DNA from: Flavobacterium odoriferum
GTDB lineage: Bacteria; Bacteroidota; Bacteroidia; Flavobacteriales; Flavobacteriaceae
Assembly: GCF_025499515.1 (NCBI RefSeq)
Contig: NZ_JAMKFA010000009.1
Location: 60,768 to 124,767, forward strand
Direction of reading: 5' to 3'
DNA: 64,000 nt
Shown: positions 8,257 through 16,948 of the stretch, piece by piece
Position numbering within the stretch: position 1 is the first letter of the stretch
Layout of the letters: each line of letters starts with the position of its first letter
Translations under genes and position numbers: made by a program
The notes under the pieces: model-generated
Seen by the model: only the letters and a program-made list of their open reading frames with translations
The model's database searches: none
What the model was told of the DNA's origin: nothing

Positions 8257-9741
8257 TTTCCAGTCAGGCATGATCGCATTTTCAAATATTTCCATTCTTG
8301 AACCAGTTACTCCTATGGTGTATTTTAAAATATTTTTTTGAGAAATGCCATCATTTGCTGTACTCATAAAAATCAACTCGGCTTCTGTGGGAGAATATCT
8401 TACATCGGTATCAATAAATCCTGCCGGTTTTTGAACGTTAATTTCAGTAATTAGATCTGTAATAAAATCATATTGAAAAATTCGAGTATCTAATTGACGG
8501 TAATCAAAACTTTCAAAACCCGTAATATCTCTTGTAAATATTAATTTGCTATTAGTTACAGATAGATGTAAACCACCAATTGCGCCCATTGTTCCAGAGA
8601 TTACATTTTCAATAACAGTTCCAGTAGAATTAATGACGTAAACCTCCGTTTCATAACCATTCAAATTATTCACTTTTAGCGCAATAATAGAACTATCAAC
8701 ACTCCAATCACATTCAGAAATGAATTTTCCGTTGGGCGTTTGAAATATCAATTCTAATCCACTTCCATCAGCATTAATTTTGTACAGTTTATCAAAATTG
8801 GAATAGATTAATTGACTTCCGTTGTTTTTCCAACTAAAATTATAATAATCCAAATTAAATCCCGCAGCTGGAATTCCTGCAGTGACTTTAAAAACATCAG
8901 AACCATCAGGATTCATGGTATAAATATGAGCTTGTCCACCAGTTGTTCTCAAAAAAGCAATTTTATTTGCAGGAATATTTTTTCGTGGTCTGAAACTATT
9001 GGTTGCATCAGACGTAATTTGTAGTTCATTTCCAGCATCGTCAGCAGTGAAAATTACATTGTTGTCACCAATTTTTCGAGTAAAAAGATAACGAGCATTT
9101 GGAAATTCTAATGTTCTAAATGATTGTGTTAAGCTATTTACTTCGGGATTTATTCCATCAGAAACAGAAACTTGCCAAAAATATTTGGTACTATAATTAA
9201 GACTTGTTAAAGTATATGATGTCGTTGTAATATCTTCATAGATTGTGATTTCGTCTGTAATATCATTTCTAAGTGAAATTTTATATGTTAGTTCGTCATC
9301 TTCTGCATCAGTTGATTGCCAAGTTAAATTAACGCTTAAGCTTAAATCTTCGGCATTATCCAAAGGTGTTAAAAGTTCTGGTACAGTAGGTGATTGGTTG
9401 ATTTCTTCAATAGGTTCTAATTCAAAAACCAATTCTGTTTCTAATTCTTTTAGTACAGTTCCCGCTTCAAATTTAACAATAAAACCATCTTTTCGCGCTT
9501 CAAAAGCATAATCTCCTGTTGGCACGTTTTCTATTGTAAAATATCCGTCTTCATCAGTAAAAACGGCACTTGTATTAGGATTTGATGAAACACGAGCGTT
9601 TTCAATTGGTTCAAATGTAACAGCTTCTACTACACGACCAGTTACTGTTCCAAAACCTGTATCGTCAATAGTTTCTTCGGAACAAGAATATGAAAGTGCA
9701 AGAATTAGTATAAAAAAACTGAATTTATATATTTTGTACAT
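8254..9741 (-). CDS. Propeller lipoprotein at the end of the curli operon
   Basis: The 495-residue protein has a lipoprotein signal (LALSYSCSEE, Cys at about 20). A carboxypeptidase-regulatory-like beta domain follows (about 28-110, GTVTGRVVEAVTFEPIENA...FTDEDGYFTIENVPTGDY). Then comes a fibronectin-III-like domain (about 118-210, LTWQSTDAEDDELTYKI...FWQVSVSDG). The C-terminus is a TolB/WD40-like beta-propeller (about 212-495) with repeats such as IYTMNPDGSDVFKVT and LYKINADGSGLELIF. It starts two bases after csgG ends, so it belongs to the curli operon. A role in anchoring or secreting the fibre is plausible but inferred; E. coli has no counterpart. Confidence 0.85.
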   Translation of the reverse strand: MYKIYKFSFFILILALSYSCSEETIDDTGFGTVTGRVVEAVTFEPIENARVSSNPNTSAVFTDEDGYFTIENVPTGDYAFEARKDGFIVKFEAGTVLKELETELVFELEPIEEINQSPTVPELLTPLDNAEDLSLSVNLTWQSTDAEDDELTYKISLRNDITDEITIYEDITTTSYTLTSLNYSTKYFWQVSVSDGINPEVNSLTQSFRTLEFPNARYLFTRKIGDNNVIFTADDAGNELQITSDATNSFRPRKNIPANKIAFLRTTGGQAHIYTMNPDGSDVFKVTAGIPAAGFNLDYYNFSWKNNGSQLIYSNFDKLYKINADGSGLELIFQTPNGKFISECDWSVDSSIIALKVNNLNGYETEVYVINSTGTVIENVISGTMGAIGGLHLSVTNSKLIFTRDITGFESFDYRQLDTRIFQYDFITDLITEINVQKPAGFIDTDVRYSPTEAELIFMSTANDGISQKNILKYTIGVTGSRMEIFENAIMPDWK

Positions 9742-9743
9742 GA

Positions 9744-11174
9744 TTATTTTGTTGTGTTTGAAGTTGCTTCAATTGATAAATCTTTTACGTGTTTTTTAAT
9801 GGCTTTTTCATCATATTTTTTTCGAGGAAAATAATAATTTACGCTGATGAAAAACCGCCAATAATTGTCATCTCTAATTCCCGATGCGATGTTGTCAATT
9901 TTATCAGATTGTGTTAAATTGATTTCGCCAAGCATTCGGATTCCTAAATTATCGGTTGCTAAATATTCTACACCTAAACCCGATTGTATTTTAAAATAAG
10001 GCGATTCATAACTAGATGTTGCTCCTAAACCTGTTCCAATGTAGAAAAATGGTGTCAATCTATCATATGGTAAAAAGAGTACTTCCGTATTCAAATCAAA
10101 CGAAGTGTGTGCATCTTCAAATTTGTTTTTGTTTTTTATCCAAAATAGATTCACCGAAGTATTAATGCTAAACGTCGGCAAAATGAAATAGCGCATTCCC
10201 GCACGCAAGGCAGGTTTTAAAACTGGACTTGGATAATCTCCTTGAATTAGCGAACCACCTACGTCTAAGTTAACTCCAAATTTTGCTCTGCGTTCTTTGA
10301 AATAGCGTTTGTAAAGCAGTGTTGATTCTGATTCTTCTTTTTCTTTGTTGTATTCGTTTATAACTTCGGTTAATGTCGAAATTGGCGCATTGGCAACCCA
10401 AATATTATCTTGAATTCCCTCAACAATTAAACCTTCAACAGCTTTTTCAATTGCTTCTGTAACAGCCAATTGCAAAGGTTCATTTTTTGTAAAACCCGTT
10501 TCAACTTCTAATAATCTTTTAAACTTAACATAACGAAATAAACTAGCATCTAACGATTGTGATAAAATGGTTTTTGAAACATAAATTGTTTTTAGAATTT
10601 TTCCATTTTGTGTAGAAACCAATCGAAGATAAACCGTTACTCGATCTTGTCTATAACTTGTAGAACTTCCAGCACCAAAATAACGTGCTCCAAAACCGCC
10701 AGTTATGATATTTGAATCATACGAAACAATTCCGCCTTCTAATAAAACTCCCGCATAGAGTAGAGGAGTAAGTTGTTGATCTTTTGAATTGGTATCTTTT
10801 AAATATTCTTGACGTGTTGATCTAATGATGTTTCTTTCTTGTAAAAGATTGGCTAAATTTTCTCTTTCAATTGGAATAAACCATTTTGAATCTTCAAGTG
10901 CTTTTATTAAAATAGATGTTGAACCTTGTGTAACAGCTGTACTAAAATTACTTCCATTATCTGAAGGTTTGTATTGCCCTGTTTGATCTCTAAATTTATA
11001 TACACCCACAACAATTTGTTCTTTTGGTGGTGGTAATGATTTTAACGATAGAGTAGCAGGAGTTCCTTCTCCATAAGAAGCTTTTTGAACGGTGACTGGC
11101 TGATTAAAATAGGCTCCACAACTGCTTAATAGAATAAATAAACTGCAACCAACTATTTTTGTGCTTGTTTTCAT
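9744..11174 (-). CDS. csgG: CsgG: curli secretion channel lipoprotein
   Basis: CsgG forms the outer-membrane pore through which curli subunits leave the periplasm. The protein starts MKTSTKIVGCSLFILLSSCG, with a lipobox Cys at about residue 19. I prefer this ATG (11174) to the upstream one at 11201, which would put nine residues before the signal peptide. The CsgG core (about 25-260) shows KSLPPPKEQIVVGVYKFRDQTGQYKP, a motif close to E. coli CsgG, then ENLANLLQERNIIRS, LLEGGIVSYDSN and DRVTVYLRLVSTQNGKI. A C-terminal extension (about 290-460) looks like an eight-strand outer-membrane barrel (GVNLDVGGSL...FFISVNYYFPRK), absent from E. coli CsgG. It lies between csgF and the propeller lipoprotein. 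Confidence 0.92.
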   Translation of the reverse strand: MKTSTKIVGCSLFILLSSCGAYFNQPVTVQKASYGEGTPATLSLKSLPPPKEQIVVGVYKFRDQTGQYKPSDNGSNFSTAVTQGSTSILIKALEDSKWFIPIERENLANLLQERNIIRSTRQEYLKDTNSKDQQLTPLLYAGVLLEGGIVSYDSNIITGGFGARYFGAGSSTSYRQDRVTVYLRLVSTQNGKILKTIYVSKTILSQSLDASLFRYVKFKRLLEVETGFTKNEPLQLAVTEAIEKAVEGLIVEGIQDNIWVANAPISTLTEVINEYNKEKEESESTLLYKRYFKERRAKFGVNLDVGGSLIQGDYPSPVLKPALRAGMRYFILPTFSINTSVNLFWIKNKNKFEDAHTSFDLNTEVLFLPYDRLTPFFYIGTGLGATSSYESPYFKIQSGLGVEYLATDNLGIRMLGEINLTQSDKIDNIASGIRDDNYWRFFISVNYYFPRKKYDEKAIKKHVKDLSIEATSNTTK

Positions 11175-11251
11175 GTGTTTTGTTTTTAGTAAAAAGAACA
11201 CGTGTAAGCTAAATTTTAATAAACTTTAGGGCAGTTTATGTTTGAAGGAAT

Positions 11252-11689
11252 TTAATTTCTGGGAATAATAACTTGAGTTTCTTCACCTGTGAGAATGTCT
11301 AAAATATTGACGACTAAGCCTAAGTTTGACTCGTATAATTCAACTGATAAACTTCCAAAAGTATATACACCATTTTGAGTCCCTGAGCCTGTGCCATCTC
11401 CTGATCCAGATGTATTGGAACCAAATTGATTGTCAAAAAGTTCTCTTGATAAATAACTCAATAATTGTGAATTTAAGTTGTCTCTAAAACGTTCTAAATC
11501 TGATTGTTGTTCAAAACCATCTTCACCATCTGGGTCTTTTAATAAATTTTGGGACTCGGCTGAACTTAACATCCATTGATAATTGAATGTATCGCCACCA
11601 AAAGCTGGGTTTTTTGGTTTATAAACTAAGTTTTGTGCCACTGAAAAACCGATAAAAAAACAAGCGAATAGTGTGATGTACGTTTTCAT
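11252..11689 (-). CDS. csgF: CsgF: curli assembly protein
   Basis: This 145-residue protein has a cleavable signal peptide (ending SVAQ, about residue 19). The CsgF motif follows: LVYKPKNPAFGGDTFNYQWMLSSAESQN. In E. coli the mature CsgF N-terminus with this NPAFGG motif inserts into the CsgG pore and couples secretion to nucleation. The length and motif fit well. It lies between csgE and csgG in the operon. The middle has a Gly/Ser/Thr-rich linker (GSNTSGSGDGTGSGTQNG) and the C-terminal part contains LSVELYESNLGLVVNILD, also typical. Confidence 0.93.
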   Translation of the reverse strand: MKTYITLFACFFIGFSVAQNLVYKPKNPAFGGDTFNYQWMLSSAESQNLLKDPDGEDGFEQQSDLERFRDNLNSQLLSYLSRELFDNQFGSNTSGSGDGTGSGTQNGVYTFGSLSVELYESNLGLVVNILDILTGEETQVIIPRN

Positions 11690-11699
11690 TTTTATTGTT

Positions 11700-12425
11700 T
11701 TAATATTGTTCGATTCTATTTTTTAGTTTTTCTAAATCTTTGAAGTATTTCTTTGTAATTTGTATGGCTTCTTCGGCTTTTTGAGAAAGAAATTCTTCAT
11801 TTGGATTTGCAATAAATTCTGAAATTAACTTGTTGTCTATTGTTATTTTAAGAATTGTTGTTCTTCCGATGTTGAGTTGCTCTTCAATTTGTACAATTTG
11901 ATTTCCTTTTATGGCTTCAGAATTGTATTTTGAAAAATATATGTCGTAAAAATCTTTTCCTACTTTAGTTTTGGTATCGTCTGAAACAATGCCAGTAATT
12001 TCAAGTTCAGCTTCATTTTTATTTAAAACTTCACTTTTTTTTTCTTCTACAATAATTCGGTCTTTTCCCACCATAACATCATTATCGTCATAAATTAAGA
12101 GTAGAATTATAATTTCATCTTTAGTACTTTGATTGATTTTTGTTGTTGAAAGTATTTTTTTCTCATTTGGATTTAACGTAAACTCACCATTTTGAGAATT
12201 GTTTGATGTGTTTGCCGTTTGCTTATTTTTTTTGATGACTGATAAAGTGTATGATAAATTTTTCATGCCATCATCAAGATTTTCAGCTGTTCCTGTAACC
12301 GAAACCATTTCTTCAAAATAACTCAATTCTATTTTAGCTTTTACTTCTGTATTCAAAATTTGAGCATGAAGAATTGTACTAAAAAGTAGCGGGAAAATTA
12401 GAATATGTAGTTGATTTCGTTTCAT
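11700..12425 (-). CDS. csgE: CsgE-domain curli assembly protein with N-terminal extension
   Basis: CsgE is the periplasmic cap and specificity factor of the CsgG channel. The CsgE domain is the C-terminal part here, about residues 138-241, with ITGIVSDDTKTKVGKDFYDIYF, IVQIEEQLNIGRTTILKI and EEAIQITKKYF. The usual secreted protein is about 130 residues; this one is 241. The extra N-terminal region (about 22-130) follows a signal peptide and looks like a beta-rich domain (KAKIELSYFEEMVSVTGTAEN). It resembles the longer Bacteroidota CsgE form. The start overlaps the upstream curlin-like gene's stop by four bases. Confidence 0.88.
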   Translation of the reverse strand: MKRNQLHILIFPLLFSTILHAQILNTEVKAKIELSYFEEMVSVTGTAENLDDGMKNLSYTLSVIKKNKQTANTSNNSQNGEFTLNPNEKKILSTTKINQSTKDEIIILLLIYDDNDVMVGKDRIIVEEKKSEVLNKNEAELEITGIVSDDTKTKVGKDFYDIYFSKYNSEAIKGNQIVQIEEQLNIGRTTILKITIDNKLISEFIANPNEEFLSQKAEEAIQITKKYFKDLEKLKNRIEQY

Positions 12426-12904
12426 CTGTTAATTACGATTACTGATGCGTTATTTCCGTTGATTTGAATTTTTAAATTTTCTGATATTGTGTTGCTTCCA
12501 AAGCTTGTAATTCGGTTGTTATCACCGTTTTGAATGTATTGATTTTCAATTATATTATAATTTCCTATCGACATTTCATGGATTGTATTTCCATTTCCAT
12601 TTTGAAGAATAAATTCGTTTACTTCTGCTTCAACTCTGTAAATATCTGTCGAATTAAAATGTCCGTTTTGAACTACTTGAATGAATGATTGATTGGCAAT
12701 AATGGTATTTTGATTGTAATTTTGATTTCCTATTTGTGTAATTATAGCACTATTTATTTGATTTTGAGGAATTATGGTTGATAGTTTATAATCAATATTA
12801 TTTTGATTTATTATGGCTATTTCTGTTTGCGTATTTTCTTGCGAAATGGCAGTAACGCCAATTAGCAAAAATAAAATGGCGATTATTTTTTTTAGATTTT
12901 TCAT
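12422..12904 (-). CDS. Curlin-like secreted protein (candidate minor subunit/nucleator)
   Basis: The product starts MKNLKKIIAILFLLIGVTAISQE, a signal peptide. I chose ATG 12904 because a start at 12946 adds 14 residues before the signal. The mature 135-odd residues are very rich in Asn, Gln and Ile, with degenerate curlin spacing such as QIGNQNYNQN, QNGHFN, QNGNGN and QNGDNN. E. coli CsgB has a similar but more regular pattern, so this may be the nucleator, although repeat decay prevents a firm csgB call. It lies directly after the major curlin gene and overlaps csgE by four bases. Confidence 0.78.
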   Translation of the reverse strand: MKNLKKIIAILFLLIGVTAISQENTQTEIAIINQNNIDYKLSTIIPQNQINSAIITQIGNQNYNQNTIIANQSFIQVVQNGHFNSTDIYRVEAEVNEFILQNGNGNTIHEMSIGNYNIIENQYIQNGDNNRITSFGSNTISENLKIQINGNNASVIVINR

Positions 12905-12956
12905 ATGATAAAAATGAGACAAGCAAGAATAACTTACTTGTCTCATTAATAAAAAA

Positions 12957-13775
12957 TTAGTTAGATTGATTTACTAAAGAAAGGTTACTAACTCCAGTTT
13001 GGTTAACAAAACTCATGTGAGATTGTCCAGTTTGATTTGTCCAAGCTGCATTTAATGAACCATCTTGTTGGATGTAAGAGAAGTTTCCTTCACCATCTTG
13101 AGTAGTTATTGCTAAATTGCTTTGACCATCTTGATCATGAATTGCCATGTTATCTTCACCTAATTGTAATTGATAAGAAGCATTTCCTTCTCCAACTTGA
13201 AGCGCTAATCCCATATTACCATCTCCAACTTGAACTTGAGATGAGTAATTGTCTTCTCCAAATTGAATTGCGGTTGCGCTATTATCATTTCCAAATTGTG
13301 TTTGATCAGCCGTATTATCTTCTCCAATTTGTAAAACTGAAGCAGTATTGTCTAATCCAACTTGTAAAACGTTAGCTTCGTTAGTAATTCCTAATTGATT
13401 TACTGTAGAACTATTTCTTCTACCATATTGATCAATATCAGAATCATTTCCTAACCCTACTTGAGTTACATCAGCTTCATTTCTTCTACCGTCTTGATTA
13501 ACGTTAGAGTAATTTGCAATACCTAATTGATCTACTTTGGCATCATTTCGTCTACCTAATTGGTCAATTTCCGAACCATTGAAAGCACCAACTTGATCAA
13601 CTTCGGCTTCATTGAAACGGCCATCTTGGTCAACATCTGAAACATTTAACAATCCGAATTGGTCTACATCAGACATGTTTCCTAAACCTGTTTGGTTTAC
13701 TAAACTTAAATTGGCTTGAGCATACATTGCCATTCCAAATAACATCACTGAGATGTTTAAAACAACTTTTTTCAT
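12957..13775 (-). CDS. Major curlin-repeat amyloid subunit (CsgA-like)
   Basis: After a signal peptide ending MYAQA (about residue 21), residues 22-263 are 22 uninterrupted 11-residue units with the pattern N-x-[SA]-x-x-x-Q-x-G-x-x. Examples are NLSLVNQTGLG and NMSDVDQFGLL. A final partial unit NLSLVNQSN ends the protein exactly. E. coli CsgA has five 22-residue repeats, so this subunit is roughly twice as long. Units 2-11 are rich in Asp and Val (DVDQ); later ones are rich in Glu/Asp-Asn (GEDN). It is the first gene of the operon and should be the main fibre component outside the cell. Confidence 0.92.
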   Translation of the reverse strand: MKKVVLNISVMLFGMAMYAQANLSLVNQTGLGNMSDVDQFGLLNVSDVDQDGRFNEAEVDQVGAFNGSEIDQLGRRNDAKVDQLGIANYSNVNQDGRRNEADVTQVGLGNDSDIDQYGRRNSSTVNQLGITNEANVLQVGLDNTASVLQIGEDNTADQTQFGNDNSATAIQFGEDNYSSQVQVGDGNMGLALQVGEGNASYQLQLGEDNMAIHDQDGQSNLAITTQDGEGNFSYIQQDGSLNAAWTNQTGQSHMSFVNQTGVSNLSLVNQSN

Positions 13776-14040
13776 AATTTAAATATTTAATTGGTTATTA
13801 AATTCAATATAAAAATGTGACCAAAAAAGTGTGGTAAGTTGTTTTAATCAACGACATTATTCCATTTGTAGTAGGGGGCGTAATCTTGATTATTTGATTC
13901 AAAATTATACAGAAAATTTAAACATCAAAACTTTTATGTGTTAATTTTTCAATTATTTGGTAATTTTTCTACGAATTGTTTAAAATCATAGATAAAGTGC
14001 TTATTTATTGTAAATAGCTGAATAATAAAATAGTATAAAA
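13776..14040 (-). promoter_or_regulatory. Curli operon leader and promoter region
   Basis: This 265-base gap precedes the first curlin gene on the minus strand. It holds the direct-repeat copy at 13782-13801, only seven bases before the ATG. Reading toward the gene, TATATTGA (plus strand 13809-13816) is a weak -7-like match. No full TTTG-N19-TAnnTTTG pair is visible, and no CsgD-like regulator gene is nearby. The rest is AT-rich with a G-run near 13873. I see no other gene in it. Confidence 0.45.
13782..13801 (+). repeat. Direct repeat copy 2, curli operon leader
   Basis: Identical to the 20-mer at 8190-8209, same orientation, about 5.6 kb apart. The two copies bracket the whole curli operon. 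Confidence 0.6.
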
Positions 14041-14070
14041 AAAAACACCCCAAATTAATGAGGTGTTTTT
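14041..14070 (-). terminator. Terminator of the OmpA-family gene
   Basis: AAAAACACC / GGTGTTTTT stem, 12-base loop. It starts 20 bases after the stop codon on the minus strand and ends in a T-run there. Confidence 0.8.
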
Positions 14071-14089
14071 TATCGATTTTTTTTGCAAT

Positions 14090-14926
14090 TTATTCCTTAG
14101 CTAATGTCTTCATTTCTTTTTCAATCATTTCATAAAATTGATCAATTTTAGGCATAATGATAATACGAGTTCTTCTGTTTTTTGCTCTGTTAGCAGGAGA
14201 ATCGTTTTCCACTAAAGGAATATAAGAACTTCTTCCAGCTGGAATCAATTGTTTTGGACTAACTCCTAATTCTTTATGTAAAACTCTCACGATTGAAGTA
14301 GCTCTTTTTACAGATAAATCCCAGTTGTCTAATAAAACAGCATTTTTAATTGGCACATTATCCGTGTGACCTTCCACCATACATTCGAAGTCTGGTTTAC
14401 TGTTGATTACTTTAGCCACTTTAGCTAAAACACCTTTTGCTTTGTCGCTTACTTCGTAACTTCCTGATTTGAATAATAAATTATCAGCAATTGAAATCAT
14501 TACCACACCTTTTTCAACATTGATATTAATGTCTGGGTCATCGATTCCTACTTCGCGTTTTAAACTTGTAACTAAAGCCAATGTTACACTGTCTTTTTTA
14601 GTTAAAGCGTCTTGTAAACGTGTGATTTTTAAATCTTTTTCTTTTAAACTTTCTAAAGATTTTTCAAGATTTTCAGCCCCTTTTGTAGTTAAAGTGGTCA
14701 AATTCCCCATGTTATTGATTAAGTCAGTGTTGTTTTTCTTAAGAAAATCAACTTGACTCGCTAACGCTTCTCTTTCCGTTAAACAAGTGTTTAATTTAAC
14801 CGTTGCGGTGTTTAATAAATCTTGAATCTCTTTGTTTTTAGCCTCTAATTCGGTGAATTTCTTTTTTGAAACACACGAACTTAATGAAATAGCGGCTACT
14901 GCGGCGAATAACATTACTCTTCTCAT
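14090..14926 (-). CDS. OmpA-family peptidoglycan-associated lipoprotein
   Basis: The 278-residue protein starts MRRVMLFAAVAAISLSSCVSKKK, a lipobox with Cys at about 18. A coiled-coil segment follows (about 25-112, Leu/Lys/Glu heptads). The OmpA-like peptidoglycan-binding domain (about 140-262) shows VMISIADNLLFKSGSYEVS, VEGHTDNVPI, DNWDLSVKRATSIVRVL and NRAKNRRTRIIIMPK. Such proteins tether the outer membrane to peptidoglycan. The coiled coil makes it resemble the YiaD/MotB-like lipoproteins of Bacteroidota. It is transcribed alone with its own terminator. A -7-like TAATTTTG precedes the ATG by about 15 bases. Confidence 0.9.
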   Translation of the reverse strand: MRRVMLFAAVAAISLSSCVSKKKFTELEAKNKEIQDLLNTATVKLNTCLTEREALASQVDFLKKNNTDLINNMGNLTTLTTKGAENLEKSLESLKEKDLKITRLQDALTKKDSVTLALVTSLKREVGIDDPDININVEKGVVMISIADNLLFKSGSYEVSDKAKGVLAKVAKVINSKPDFECMVEGHTDNVPIKNAVLLDNWDLSVKRATSIVRVLHKELGVSPKQLIPAGRSSYIPLVENDSPANRAKNRRTRIIIMPKIDQFYEMIEKEMKTLAKE

Positions 14927-14995
14927 ACGATAATTATTTTTTACAAAATTAAATGGAAATTGTTAAAAAATAGCTTTTTTAAACCTAAACTATTG

Positions 14996-16015
14996 TTAAA
15001 ACAAATCAGCAAACACCTTGCCATTCTTGGCAAAATAACTAAAAACGACACTTTTAATTTTATAATAATTGCTTTTTTGAGTAGAAGCTCTCTTTTTATA
15101 AAATTGATTCACAACACTATAAAATGCAAAATGACCCTGAATAATTGCCCAACAATGTTTAAATTTTCCTTTCAAAATAAATTGAATTCCAGCTAATCCA
15201 TCTAAACACAAGCGTATAAATAGGATTGGAAACAATTGATTTTTAGGTAAATTCTTAGTCAACATTAACAACGAATTTCTAAAATTTAAAAACGTTTTTC
15301 TTGGGTTTCCTTCGTTTAAAGTCGCACCACCAACGTGATACACGATTGATTTTGAAGTGTATTTTATTTTGTAACCTAAATTAAAAGCTCTCCAACACAA
15401 ATCAATTTCTTCTTGATGTGCAAAGAAATCATCATCAAAACCGTTTAATTTGCGATACACTTCTTTTCTAATAAAAAAACAAGCTCCAGTTGCCCAAAAG
15501 ATTTCAATTTCATCATCGTATTGATTTTTGTCTTCTTCAACCGTGTCAAAAATTCGTCCACGACAAAATGGATAACCAAATTTATCAATAAAACCACCAG
15601 CACCACCAGCATATTCAAAATGGGTTTTCTTTTTGAAGTCTAATAATTTAGGTTGAATAATTGCAGTTTCGGGTTGCGTTTCAAATATGTTTAGAATAGG
15701 TGTAAGCCAATTTTCAGTAACTTCTATATCCGAATTTACCAAAGCGTAATATTCTTCTTCAACAAATTTCAACGCTTCATTATAGCCTTTAGCAAAACCA
15801 AAATTTCCTGTATTTTGAATGATTTTAACTGAAGGAAATTGGTTTTGAATCACTTCAATAGAAGTATCAGTCGAAGCATTATCGGCTACATAAATCGTAG
15901 CTTCATCAGAAAATGAAATTACCGAAGGTAAAAACTGTTCTAATAATTTGGCTCCGTTCCAATTTAATATGACTACTGCTATTTTTTTCAAGTGCTTTTT
16001 TGTTTCAGGTTTCAA
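14996..16015 (-). CDS. Family 2 glycosyltransferase
   Basis: This 339-residue GT-A enzyme begins with VAVVILNWNGAKLLEQFLPSV and ADNASTDTSIEVIQ. It has ALVNSDIEVTENW as its metal-binding DxD-like motif, then AGGAGGFIDKFGYPFCRGR, WATGACFFIRKEVYRKLNGFDDDFFAHQEEIDLCWRA and VYHVGGATL. These are typical of rhamnosyl- or WbbL-like transferases acting on cell-surface glycans. A C-terminal hydrophobic stretch (about 250-285) may associate with the membrane. The sugar and acceptor cannot be read from sequence. No other glycan genes are adjacent, so its pathway is unclear. Confidence 0.9.
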   Translation of the reverse strand: MKPETKKHLKKIAVVILNWNGAKLLEQFLPSVISFSDEATIYVADNASTDTSIEVIQNQFPSVKIIQNTGNFGFAKGYNEALKFVEEEYYALVNSDIEVTENWLTPILNIFETQPETAIIQPKLLDFKKKTHFEYAGGAGGFIDKFGYPFCRGRIFDTVEEDKNQYDDEIEIFWATGACFFIRKEVYRKLNGFDDDFFAHQEEIDLCWRAFNLGYKIKYTSKSIVYHVGGATLNEGNPRKTFLNFRNSLLMLTKNLPKNQLFPILFIRLCLDGLAGIQFILKGKFKHCWAIIQGHFAFYSVVNQFYKKRASTQKSNYYKIKSVVFSYFAKNGKVFADLF

Positions 16016-16071
16016 GTTTCAGGTTTTTTGGAGTTTCAAAGAAAAAAAAATCTTCCATCATCCAGCTTCCA

Positions 16072-16515
16072 TTATTTATACTCTGGAAGTTCTTTCAAGA
16101 AAACATATTTCTCATTCTCAAAATCCATTTGACAAAAATAATGATTTAGGCCATTGGTTACCATTAAATATTTCGCTTTCAAAACTAAGTTATAACGAGC
16201 AATTTGGTCAAATGTTTGTTGGGAAATAGGAACTTCTGGTGCTTTGCATTCGATTAGTAAAAATATTTCACCATTTGGTTGAAAAACAACCCCATCATAA
16301 CGTTTACTTAAATCGTTAATTTTAATTAATTTTTCAACATTGATATACGATTTTGGATACTTTTTATCTTGTAACAAAAAATGAATTACGTGTTGACGTA
16401 CCCATTCTTCTGGTGTAAGAAGAATAAATTTTTTTCTAATTTCATCAAAAATAGACACTTTATTTTCACTATTTTTGAACCGAAAGGAATAAGCTGGAAA
16501 GTTCAACTTTTTCAA
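16072..16515 (-). CDS. HsdR N-terminal-like PD-(D/E)XK protein, TTG start
   Basis: This 147-residue protein matches the stand-alone type I restriction HsdR N-terminal-like family widespread in Bacteroidota. It has PEEWVRQHVIHFLLQDKKYP, RYDGVVFQPNGEIFLLIECKAPEVPISQQTFDQI and a LVTNG-like YLMVTNGLNHYFCQMD. The D...ECK residues fit a PD-(D/E)XK nuclease core. No HsdS or HsdM is nearby, so a restriction role is doubtful. The reading frame has a stop just upstream and only TTG at 16515 as a start. The usual ATG seems to have been lost where the A/C-rich repeat beside the next gene begins. Confidence 0.82.
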   Translation of the reverse strand: MKKLNFPAYSFRFKNSENKVSIFDEIRKKFILLTPEEWVRQHVIHFLLQDKKYPKSYINVEKLIKINDLSKRYDGVVFQPNGEIFLLIECKAPEVPISQQTFDQIARYNLVLKAKYLMVTNGLNHYFCQMDFENEKYVFLKELPEYK

Positions 16516-16516
16516 T

Positions 16517-16549
16517 GTTTATGGTTTATGGTTAATTGTTTATGGTTGT
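16517..16549. repeat. Short GTTTATGGTT repeats bordering the four-helix-bundle gene
   Basis: GTTTATGGTTTATGGTTAAT then TGTTTATGGTTG: about three copies of GTTTATGGTT directly before the ATG at 16550. The facing border at 16935-16970 has AACAACAAAC-type repeats, roughly the reverse complement in style. No terminal inverted repeats of a known insertion sequence are present. Confidence 0.5.
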
Positions 16550-16948
16550 ATGGCAAAAATAGAAAAATTCGAGGACTTAGAAATTTGGAATAAATCAAGA
16601 GAAATTTGTATTGATATTGAAATACTTTTTGAAACTACAAATTTAGGAAAAAGATTTTCAATGAAAGATCAAATGGATAGAAGTTCAGGTTCTATCATGG
16701 ATAATATTGCTGAAGGGTTTGAAAGAAATGGAAATAGAGAATTTATAAATTTCCTTAGTTTTTCAAAAGGTTCTTGTGGTGAGTTGAAATCTCAATTGTA
16801 CAGAGCTTTGGATAAAAAATTAATTTCTCAAGATGAATTTGATAATTTATCAGTCAAAATAGAATTGGTTAAAAATAAAATAGGAGCATTTATGAAATAT
16901 TTGAATTCAACTGAAATCAAAGGTTTGAAGTTTAACAACAAACAATAA
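16550..16948 (+). CDS. Four-helix-bundle protein (S23/rRNA intervening-sequence protein family)
   Basis: The 132-residue protein fits the four-helix-bundle family also found in 23S rRNA intervening sequences: FEDLEIWNKSREICIDIE, FSMKDQMDRSSGSIMDNIAEGFER, NREFINFLSFSKGSCGELKSQLYRALD and a Lys/Asn-rich tail. The molecular function of this family is not established. It points opposite to the HsdR_N-like gene and toward holA, and short A/C-rich repeats border it on both sides. That suggests it was inserted between the two host genes. It contains no transposase motif. Confidence 0.88.
   Translation: MAKIEKFEDLEIWNKSREICIDIEILFETTNLGKRFSMKDQMDRSSGSIMDNIAEGFERNGNREFINFLSFSKGSCGELKSQLYRALDKKLISQDEFDNLSVKIELVKNKIGAFMKYLNSTEIKGLKFNNKQ

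Noticed and set aside
14960..15196. Plus-strand frame opposite the glycosyltransferase end
   Set aside because: No start signal or motif; overlaps the clear GT2 gene.
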